Of a DNA stretch of 64,000 bases, positions 33,871 to 40,782 are shown one piece after another. Position 1 is the first letter of the stretch. Each line of letters opens with the position of its first letter. Source of the DNA: CBDCVA01 sp965222935 [NCBI: Candidatus Latescibacterota bacterium] (GTDB lineage Bacteria > Latescibacterota > CBDCVA01). The notes under the pieces were generated by a model. The model had not been told where the DNA came from. It ran no database searches and was given only the letters and a program-made list of their open reading frames with translations. The DNA lies in assembly GCA_965222935.1 (NCBI GenBank), contig CBDCVA010000002.1, positions 1,302,001 to 1,366,000 on the forward strand, given 5' to 3'. The translations under genes and the position numbers were made by a program.

Positions 33871-34955
33871 ACGAGTTGACCGTCCATCCGAGCGTTTACG
33901 CGACCGGCCGAAGCAAAGGGCTGGTCTCAATTCTAGAGCGCGTCTGGCTTCGTGAGCACGAGATGGGAGACGGGACGCTCTATGTCGTTTCGGGCTTTGC
34001 CAACTACAACGGTGGGGTACGCTTCTTTCCCGTCTTTCGCCAGCATGTCGATCAAGGTGGCAAAGTGGTGGCCATATTCAGCGGCAGCACTCAGCAGAAT
34101 CTGACCAGCAGGCAGATCGTACGCGGGATGCTGGAATGCGGGGCTGATGTCCATGTCATCAACCGCAAGCGGCTGATGCACGCTAAAAGTTACGGCTCGA
34201 AGACACGCAAAGGCGAGATGCTGGTTGTTACTAGCGGCAACTTCACCGGCCCGGGCATGGCCCAAAATGTTGAAATGTCTCTCCTGCTGGACTATCCGAC
34301 AACCCTCAGCCTTGGCTTTTCTTGGGACAACATGGTTTCGAGCATGCTGTCCCAACGCTGGGATTTTTATCAGCCGAAGCTGAATGACATGTTGGCACCG
34401 GTATGGCAACTGCTCTATGACGAAGAGGCATCCACGATTGTTCTTGACGAGACGGACGAGGTCACGTTGATCCTTCGTTTGGGGCATGCTGATACTGTCC
34501 GAATCAACGCAATACCCGGCAGCAAGGAAGGAAAGGGGACACAGTATTTTTGGCTCAGCAGGGACTGCTATGACTTTTTCCCGGCTCTCACGATTCTTAA
34601 CACGCGCGGATACAAGAAAACCTATTCGTGCTTGATTCGGATGAACTTTGCGGATCTTGGCCAGGAATCCGAGGTCCGGGTCACGTTCGAGGCTGAGAAC
34701 AATCTCGACTTCCGCCTTGGTACCGGACCGCTCCGCTACACGGGTCTCGCCCAGTCCGGGGACATCGCCGCGATCTCCCGTGTGGACGAGACCCGTTACG
34801 AATTAAGCCTCTTCCGGCGGAATAACAAAATTGCCCGTACACTCGCTTACCACGCTGTCAATTTCATCGGCCATCAAGGTAAGAAATACGGCTTCATCTC
34901 GAATCAAGAATTCCAGGAGATGACAGGTGGGCGTATCGGGCGGCTTGATTCCTGA
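33867..34955 (+). CDS. BfiI-like type IIS restriction endonuclease (phospholipase-D fold)
   Basis: 362 residues. The N-terminal nuclease domain shows a single HxK motif, H105 and K107 in LMHAKSYG, with N125 in TSGNFTGPG and E136 in QNVEMSLLL. The four positions coincide with those I recall for the BfiI active site (H105, K107, N125, E136), and BfiI has nearly the same length (358). BfiI forms a dimer that shares one active site and cuts without metal ions. Residues from about 200 on would be the DNA-recognition part, a B3-like fold in BfiI, rich in beta-strand pattern here too. Two accompanying methyltransferases agree with an asymmetric recognition site. The recognition sequence itself cannot be predicted safely. 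Confidence 0.85.
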   Translation: MNELTVHPSVYATGRSKGLVSILERVWLREHEMGDGTLYVVSGFANYNGGVRFFPVFRQHVDQGGKVVAIFSGSTQQNLTSRQIVRGMLECGADVHVINRKRLMHAKSYGSKTRKGEMLVVTSGNFTGPGMAQNVEMSLLLDYPTTLSLGFSWDNMVSSMLSQRWDFYQPKLNDMLAPVWQLLYDEEASTIVLDETDEVTLILRLGHADTVRINAIPGSKEGKGTQYFWLSRDCYDFFPALTILNTRGYKKTYSCLIRMNFADLGQESEVRVTFEAENNLDFRLGTGPLRYTGLAQSGDIAAISRVDETRYELSLFRRNNKIARTLAYHAVNFIGHQGKKYGFISNQEFQEMTGGRIGRLDS

Positions 34956-35183
34956 GCGTCAACTGAAAGAAGGTAAGCAATGGGGGGGCGCCTCCGACGG
35001 CATCGGAATGTGCCAAAGTTGCGGTGTCGAGCAACTGCTATGATGGAGGCGTCCATGGTTCAGAAAATTGCGGACGCGCGACGGGAAGGGGTGCGTGGAC
35101 ATCCCGATCGACAACGATCGACGCCTACAGCGATCGCACGCCGCTGGGGCGTGGTGTGTCCCAACTGCACCGGGGAGGGTTGG

Positions 35184-36152
35184 ATGACGATCCAGGACGT
35201 GCTTCCCTGGGATCAGTTCACCGACGAGAATCTAAGCTTCTTCGCCGCCATCGGGATTGATTCGGTCTGCATCGATATCCGCGCGATGCACCGTTCCGAC
35301 CCCGCGTTGGATCTGCGGGACGGCAGGGACAGGACGGAGCTTTTCAGAGCGGCCAAAGCGAAGACAGCATCCCACGGGATGGCGCTCGGAAGCGTCTTCA
35401 TGGCCGGTTGGGACGAGATCACCCTGGGGCTTGCCGACCGCGAAGAAAAAATCGAGGCGTGGTGCACGATGCTTCGGAGTATTGGCGCGGCCGGCATCCG
35501 GGCGCTAGGGTATAACTTCAAACCGATGGGCAACTTCCGGACGACACCCAGCCCCGGACGGGGCGGCGCGCTCTACAGCACGTTCGACTACGAGGCGTTC
35601 TCGAAGGATCGCCCGAAGCCGCACGAGCCGTCCATCCCCGAGGACGAAATGTGGGAGCACATGGAGACCTTCCTGAAGCGCGTGATCCCGGTCGCCGAGG
35701 AGGCGGGAGTACGGATGGCGCTTCACCCGGATGACCCACCCATCCCCGAGCCGCTGGCGGGCGTGGCGCAGATCTGTTCGACGCTGGATCAGTACCGCCG
35801 CATCTTCGACCTTGCCCCAAGCGATGCCAACGCCATGCTGTTCTGCCAGGGGTGCGTGACCGAGATGGGCATCAACGTCTACGACGCCATCCGGGAGATG
35901 GGGAGGAAGAACAAAATAGTCTTCGTCCACTTTCGTAACGTCCGCGGGGTTCTGCCTAGCTTTCAGGAGGTTTTTCTGGATGAGGGGGGTGTGAACATGG
36001 CCCGGGCCATGGAGGCCTATCGAGACGTCGGGTTCAACGGGCCCTTCCTGATGGACCATACGCCGCAACTCCCCCAGAAAGGCGCGGAGCGAGCGGGCCG
36101 TGCGTACGCGGTGGGTATGATCCGGGGACTTATCCAGGCAGTCTATGGATAG
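35184..36152 (+). CDS. uxuA: Mannonate dehydratase
   Basis: Removes water from D-mannonate to form 2-keto-3-deoxygluconate. ATG 35184 (322 residues) is chosen because of the strong GGGGAGGG upstream and because the earlier part of the open frame (from 34980) has no family match and is cysteine/arginine-rich. Family motifs: GVRMALHPDDPPIPEPL, MLFCQGCVTEMG, KIVFVHFRNVRG and FQEVFLDEGGVNM, which supply the metal-binding histidines, cysteine and aspartate. It is about 70 residues shorter than E. coli UxuA (394), like other short forms. The 228 bases before it are probably scar sequence at the right edge of the restriction island. Confidence 0.9.
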   Translation: MTIQDVLPWDQFTDENLSFFAAIGIDSVCIDIRAMHRSDPALDLRDGRDRTELFRAAKAKTASHGMALGSVFMAGWDEITLGLADREEKIEAWCTMLRSIGAAGIRALGYNFKPMGNFRTTPSPGRGGALYSTFDYEAFSKDRPKPHEPSIPEDEMWEHMETFLKRVIPVAEEAGVRMALHPDDPPIPEPLAGVAQICSTLDQYRRIFDLAPSDANAMLFCQGCVTEMGINVYDAIREMGRKNKIVFVHFRNVRGVLPSFQEVFLDEGGVNMARAMEAYRDVGFNGPFLMDHTPQLPQKGAERAGRAYAVGMIRGLIQAVYG

Positions 36153-36156
36153 AACG

Positions 36157-36191
36157 TTGAGCGATGCGGCAGAGAACGTGAACCCGCTCAA
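36157..36191. terminator. Hairpin between convergent uxuA and aminotransferase genes
   Basis: TTGAGCG (36157-36163) pairs with CGCTCAA (36185-36191). It lies 4 bases after the uxuA stop and about 48 bases past the stop of the opposing aminotransferase. Seven-base stem with a 21-base loop and no T-run; weak. Confidence 0.35.
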
Positions 36192-36238
36192 CCCACGCTC
36201 GGAAGAACCCCGGGCGGCGATCCCCTCTCGCCCTCCTC

Positions 36239-37612
36239 TTAGCCCATGCGTCCGATCACTTGCGTGCTCACCAGAGCGCGGATGGCTTCACCGAAGACGC
36301 TCAGTGTCTGGCGAACATCCGCCTCAGTGTGCGAGGCCGAGGTAACACCGCCGGTGTAAGACAGCAAGTCGACGCCCCGGATTTGCAGGTTCTTCTGAAA
36401 GGCGGACACGACGGTCCGCGGAATGCCCTTGAGGACAGCCGCATCGTCGGTGTGGAGTGCGTCGCGGCTGGATTCGCCCGTTCCGGGATAGGCTTCCAGG
36501 TAAACGTGGAAGACCGACGAATCACCGTAGACATAACCGGCGGCGCCCTCCTGATCCAGGGTCTCCTCCATGCCGGCGCGGAGCATGGCCGCCATGCGAT
36601 CGGCATGCGCTTGCGGCTCGCCTGTCGCGGCCCGTTTCAATGTCGCAAGCCCGGCCGCCGCCGAGAGCGGATTGGCGTTAAAAGTGCCGAGGTGTTGCAC
36701 CCGGCCATAACGATCGTGCTCCGCATCCTCGGTGAAGTCGAACAATTGCATGATGTCCGCGCGCCCCACGAGGACAGCACCTGGCATGCCTCCGGTGGCG
36801 ATTTTGCCGAGCACGGTGAGGTCGGGGCAAACGTCGGCGAATCCCTGATAGCCCCCCGGACCGTAACGAAAACCGGTGACTACCTCGTCGTAGATCAAAA
36901 GGACGCCACGTTCGGCCGTGAGGCGGCGCAGCTCGCGGTTGAACGCCACGCTTAGCGGCACCGTCCCCCACGAAGCCCCCGAAGGCTCCAGCATGACCGA
37001 AGCGATGTCCGAATCGTGACGCAGCGTTGCCTCCAGGGTGTCCAGATCGGCCGGGATGACGACGATCGTCTCAAGCGTCGGTTGGGGAATCCCCATCGAG
37101 ACCGGCGCATCGAACGGGGGTGAGGTACCCACCCCCACGTAATCGTGCCAGCCGTTGAAGTGCCCCTCAAACCGCAGCACCTTGTCGCGTCCTGTGAAAG
37201 CCCGCGCCAGCCGCAATGCCAACATCGTCCCTTCAGTGCCCGAACTGACGAAGCGGACGCGCTCCGCAGATGGGATCAGCGTCTGAATCAGGGAGGCCCA
37301 TTCGATCTGAGCGGGATGATCGTAGCCGAAGTGAAAGCCCCTCGCAAGCGCTTCCCCTACGGCTTTCAGCACGTCGGGCGGTGCGTGCCCCAAAAGGAGC
37401 GCGCCGTTTCCCATCCCGTAATCGATGGCTTCGTTGCCATCCACATCCCATAGGCGTGAACCGCAGGCGCGTTGAGCGTAACTCGGGAAGGGCACGCTGT
37501 GGCGCATGTCATGGCCGACGTGACCCGCCAGGCAACCCTTGGCGCTGGTGTACAGATCGCCGCACGTCGGGCGCTGGTTCGCATAAGTCTTGAGCCACGC
37601 ATCGTTTGTCAT
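36239..37612 (-). CDS. Class-III aminotransferase, glutamate-1-semialdehyde aminomutase-like (copy 1)
   Basis: PLP enzyme of 457 residues. Family features: LWDVDGNEAIDYGMGNGALLLGH, VRFVSSGTEGTMLALRLARAFTG, YDEVVTGFR with the PLP-contacting aspartate, and the Schiff-base lysine in LTVLGKIATGGMPG. Like glutamate-1-semialdehyde aminomutase but about 30 residues longer and not near haem genes, so it more likely handles an amino sugar, beta-amino acid or omega-amine. AAAGGTG precedes the ATG. A second class-III aminotransferase of the same length (43336-44709) is encoded 6 kb away. Substrate is unresolved. Confidence 0.86.
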   Translation of the reverse strand: MTNDAWLKTYANQRPTCGDLYTSAKGCLAGHVGHDMRHSVPFPSYAQRACGSRLWDVDGNEAIDYGMGNGALLLGHAPPDVLKAVGEALARGFHFGYDHPAQIEWASLIQTLIPSAERVRFVSSGTEGTMLALRLARAFTGRDKVLRFEGHFNGWHDYVGVGTSPPFDAPVSMGIPQPTLETIVVIPADLDTLEATLRHDSDIASVMLEPSGASWGTVPLSVAFNRELRRLTAERGVLLIYDEVVTGFRYGPGGYQGFADVCPDLTVLGKIATGGMPGAVLVGRADIMQLFDFTEDAEHDRYGRVQHLGTFNANPLSAAAGLATLKRAATGEPQAHADRMAAMLRAGMEETLDQEGAAGYVYGDSSVFHVYLEAYPGTGESSRDALHTDDAAVLKGIPRTVVSAFQKNLQIRGVDLLSYTGGVTSASHTEADVRQTLSVFGEAIRALVSTQVIGRMG

Positions 37613-37816
37613 GTCACACCTTTGGGGAGGATCTCGGCCTCCCGGTTTGGCGTTATCGCTTCAAGCGAACTGAAGCCAGCCGCCTTGATGTCCAGCGGCG
37701 GGTCGAGAAATCGGCTCACAACGCCAGCGTACGGGGGGGCCTGAGATGCCAACGCCTCTTCCAGACAGTTCGCCTTCACCGAAACTCCCCCCGATGAACG
37801 CCCGCTCCAGCCCAGC

Positions 37817-38137
37817 CTACTCCGATTTGAACATCCCGAACGCGAAGGCCTCCTCGAGCAAGTCGAAGACGATGTTGCCCGCCCCGTCGCTCTCCAGGTA
37901 GTTCGTCATGTATTCGCTCCACCGCTCAAGATTGGGGTCCTCGCGGCTCTTCTGCCAGTCCGCCTCGGTGGGCGCCACCGCGTGCAGGAAGAGCCGGTCG
38001 CCGAGGCGGTAGATGGACATGCTGACGCTGTTGTCGGCCATGCTCTTCGCGATTTCCGGCCAGAGCTCATCGTGGGCCTTCTTGTAGCCGGGGTAGCCGC
38101 CGGGGTTGAGCTTCATGGACAGTCCGATTGAAAACAT
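37817..38137 (-). CDS. rhaM: L-rhamnose mutarotase-like protein
   Basis: 106 residues from ATG 38137, which has AGGAGGGGG 3 bases upstream; an upstream extension of the frame is unsupported. RhaM (DUF718) proteins interconvert the anomers of L-rhamnose or related deoxysugars. Motifs match: MKLNPGGYPGYKKAHDELWPEI, and SIYRLGDRLFLHAVAP, with the active-site tyrosine and histidine expected in the first. No rhaA, rhaB or rhaD is in the window, so the substrate may be another sugar; the gene is followed by an aminotransferase and preceded by a TIM-barrel isomerase gene on the same strand. Confidence 0.86.
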   Translation of the reverse strand: MFSIGLSMKLNPGGYPGYKKAHDELWPEIAKSMADNSVSMSIYRLGDRLFLHAVAPTEADWQKSREDPNLERWSEYMTNYLESDGAGNIVFDLLEEAFAFGMFKSE

Positions 38138-38201
38138 CTTCCCCCTCCTTGTGTGGGTCTTCACGATGACGACATCAAGACTTATCGACCTCCGACGCCC
38201 T

Positions 38202-39041
38202 CTAACGGGATAGCGACCGGAAGAAGTCGCGGAGCAGGATCGTCTCCGAGAGATTGTCGCACTCGTCGCAGCGCTCCCACTCGGTCCAGACGTACTCAAG
38301 ACCGATCCAGCCGCTGTAGTCGGTGGCCTCCATCACCTCGACCACGCGTGCGAAATCGATGGTGTTGTGGGCGAAACTCTCCTGAAGCCTCCCCTCGCGG
38401 GCGCCCCGGGCGTGAAAGTGTCTGGCGTACTGGATCAGCGGCTCCACGGCGGAATCGGGCAAACCGACGCGGATGAAATGGCCATAGTCGAGAGTCAGGG
38501 TCAGGCCGGGGACGCTCCGAATCAGCTTCTCGGCAGCCTTCGGCGGCGCGACGATGGAGCCGATGTGCGCCTCGACCCCGAAAGTGATACCGTGCTCCCG
38601 GGCTCGCTCAACGCGCCAGCCCAACTCATCGACTGCGCGGGCGAGGGAGTCGTCGTACGGCTCCTCCTCGAAATGGACGCCGGGCAGCGACGTGACGTGG
38701 CCGCAGCCGCACTCGGCGGCGTAGTCGAGCGACATGGAAAACCACTCGCGCGCTTTCTGCCGCCGTGACGCATTGGGGTGGTTGGGGGCATAGCTCACGT
38801 GGTCCGGCGCCAACTGGAGGAAAATGTCGGCGGCCACGAGGCCGCGAGCGTCCATTTTCGACTTCAGCTTTCTCGCCGACCCCGCAATGTCGGTGAACTC
38901 ACGGGATGGCCAAAGGTGCCCCCGCCCCTCGAACAGGCCAACGTCCACGCCTTCGATACCCAGCAGAGCGATGAGTTGAAGCGCGTGGTCATGCGGCAGG
39001 AGCGGAAAGGTGAAGTCGGCGCAAGCGAGTTTCAGCTTCAT
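38202..39041 (-). CDS. Sugar phosphate isomerase/epimerase (xylose-isomerase-like TIM barrel)
   Basis: 279-residue TIM barrel of the AP-endonuclease-2/IolE family. Metal ligands are expected from GVEAHIGS (glutamate, histidine), TLDYGHF (aspartate, histidine), ARHFHARGA and the C-terminal IGLEYVWTEW (glutamate). These enzymes isomerise or epimerise keto-sugars or act as keto-inositol dehydratases. On the same strand as rhaM and a 2-hydroxyacid dehydrogenase, with 64 and 57 base gaps, so a small catabolic operon is likely. Substrate is not predictable. Confidence 0.84.
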   Translation of the reverse strand: MKLKLACADFTFPLLPHDHALQLIALLGIEGVDVGLFEGRGHLWPSREFTDIAGSARKLKSKMDARGLVAADIFLQLAPDHVSYAPNHPNASRRQKAREWFSMSLDYAAECGCGHVTSLPGVHFEEEPYDDSLARAVDELGWRVERAREHGITFGVEAHIGSIVAPPKAAEKLIRSVPGLTLTLDYGHFIRVGLPDSAVEPLIQYARHFHARGAREGRLQESFAHNTIDFARVVEVMEATDYSGWIGLEYVWTEWERCDECDNLSETILLRDFFRSLSR

Positions 39042-39098
39042 GGTCTCTACGATGGAGTCAGGGCGCCTCCATGAACTCCGTGTGGCCCGCCCCCTCGA

Positions 39099-40151
39099 TC
39101 ATCCGATTCGCAACCGGTTCCATTTCTCCCGAAAGCCCGACCGATCAAAGACCTCGGGGTTGACGACGCCCCAAGGGACACGACCCAGCGACAGATCAAC
39201 CATTGCCCCGCAGGCCGCGCGTCCGATGTCACGGAACAACTCATCCGTCCAGGCGATCGAATGCGGCGCGAGCAGTACGTTATCCAGCTCGCCGAAGCGA
39301 TGCGGCGACGTGACCGGCTCCGTAGCAAAGCAATCGATCGCGGCACCGGCGATCCGGCGGCTTTTCAGCGCATCGTAGAGCGCTCCCTCGTCCACGATGC
39401 CACCGCGAGCGGTGTTGATCAGGTACGCCTCGGGCCTCATCAGGGCCAGTTCCCGTCCGCCGATCAGGCCGCGCGTCTCATCGGTCAGAGGGCAGTGAAC
39501 GGACACGAAATCGGCCCGCGCCAAGAGCTCGTCGAGGTCGACCAGCTTCACCCCTAGTCCCTCAGCGGCCGTACCATCGACATACGGATCGAACGCTAGC
39601 GACCCCTTCATGCCAAAGATGCCCAGCAGACGGAGGGTCTCGCGGGCGATCCCGCCCAGGCCGATGGCGCCGAACGTGCGATCGCGCAACTCTCCCCCCA
39701 TGTAGCCCGAGCGCTCTTCCCACTGCCCGGTCCGCACGAGTCGGTCCTTGATCCGCATATGGTGGGTCAGGGCGATCATCCACCCAACGGTCGCCTCGGC
39801 CACCGACCGATCCACCGCGCCCTTGGTGATGAACAGAACCACGCCCGCCTCGGTGCACGCGGCCACGTCCACTGCGTCGTAGCCGACACCGCAACGGCCG
39901 ATCGCCAAGAGGTCGTCCGCTTCGGAGACCGTCTCGGCGGTCACCGACGGTGTCCCGACGAGCACACCCTGTGCCCCCCGGACCTGATCGGCACCGATCT
40001 GTGGACGATACTCGCCCAAGGGATAGGGCTCGATCCCGGGATGCTCGTCGAAGACCGAAAGCCCAATATCTCCGTACTTCGGCGAGCCGTCGGCTTCATA
40101 GTAGTCGGCGGTCAGAGCAACGCGGAAGCTTTGCCGGTGGGATCTGGTCAT
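39099..40151 (-). CDS. D-isomer-specific 2-hydroxyacid dehydrogenase
   Basis: NAD(P)-dependent reductase of 2-oxoacids, 350 residues. The Rossmann motif is GAIGLGGIARETLRLLG, and the catalytic triad arginine, glutamate and histidine are seen in INTARGGIVDEGAL, CFATEPV and LLAPHSIAW. HCPLTDETRGLIGGREL is a further family block. Relatives include glyoxylate/hydroxypyruvate reductase and phosphoglycerate dehydrogenase; the protein lacks an ACT domain, so serine synthesis is unlikely. It is the first gene of the leftward unit with the isomerase and rhaM. Confidence 0.88.
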   Translation of the reverse strand: MTRSHRQSFRVALTADYYEADGSPKYGDIGLSVFDEHPGIEPYPLGEYRPQIGADQVRGAQGVLVGTPSVTAETVSEADDLLAIGRCGVGYDAVDVAACTEAGVVLFITKGAVDRSVAEATVGWMIALTHHMRIKDRLVRTGQWEERSGYMGGELRDRTFGAIGLGGIARETLRLLGIFGMKGSLAFDPYVDGTAAEGLGVKLVDLDELLARADFVSVHCPLTDETRGLIGGRELALMRPEAYLINTARGGIVDEGALYDALKSRRIAGAAIDCFATEPVTSPHRFGELDNVLLAPHSIAWTDELFRDIGRAACGAMVDLSLGRVPWGVVNPEVFDRSGFREKWNRLRIG

Positions 40152-40782
40152 GATTGAACCCCTAGTTACCGCTGAGTCTCTTCTTCAACGGTCGCACCCT
40201 CTCTCTTAGACAGTCGCAGACGATCTCCGTGCCTCAATCCCATCCGTCTACTTCCCGATGCTGATCTCCCGCAATTTCTTCAGGAAAAGAAGTCCTCCGA
40301 GACGGGATGAGCCGCACTCCAGACCAAGCCCGCAGTTGAGCCAAAGAATCGTCATCTAAGGAGCCTTCGTCAAGGCCGGGGGGAAACGGCCCCCCGACGC
40401 GCTTCCGCACCTGCTGGCTAGCGGCATCGTGGATCGCCGGGTTGTTTCCTCAGCATCTCGCAGTGTAAAGCGTGAAAACCGCAAGCAGCGCGGCGACCGT
40501 CCTCGCTCATGGAGCGAACTATAGCCATCTCATCAAATTGTGTTTGATGGGAGAGATCAAGCGGGCTAGATTGAGAGAAAAGACATCCGCCCCACACGAC
40601 TTGAAGATTGCAAAGATGGCGGTCGTCGAACTGAAGTGGCACCGTCCGACGCCCCGCGAGGTGGCGCTGGTCCACGACGCGGCTCGGGAGGGCAATGCTG
40701 CGCCTCCCTACAGTCCTAGATGACGGTGATCCGTAGCACCGAGAGATTCCTTGATACCAGCTTGAAAGAACGGGAGAAACCC
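40152..40782. other. Long intergenic region with one GC hairpin
   Basis: 631 bases between divergent 2-hydroxyacid dehydrogenase and E1-type genes. It should contain both promoters. I see one compact hairpin, CGGGGGG/CCCCCCG at 40377-40396 with loop AAACGG, and no coding signature: an open frame at 40472-40723 has no ribosome site and no family resemblance. Confidence 0.55.

Larger units (their letters stand above)
30941..34955. mobile_element. Restriction-modification genomic island inserted at the truncated dehydrogenase
   Basis: The block begins exactly where the dehydrogenase homology stops and holds only four overlapping genes (RHH protein, two methyltransferases, BfiI-like nuclease). 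By eye it is less GC-rich than its flanks, with T/A-ending codons more frequent. The left edge has two copies of ACAAAAA(A)CGCC (30941-30952 and 30959-30969). No integrase or clear terminal repeats are seen, so the mechanism of insertion is unknown and the right boundary (34955 to about 35180) is uncertain. Confidence 0.5.

Noticed and set aside
34980-35183. N-terminal extension of the mannonate dehydratase frame, with a CPNC motif
   Set aside because: No family match; the internal ATG 35184 has the strong GGGGAGGG ribosome site and gives the proper N-terminus.
40472-40723. 83-residue open frame upstream of the AceE-like gene
   Set aside because: No ribosome site and no family resemblance; composition like surrounding non-coding sequence.
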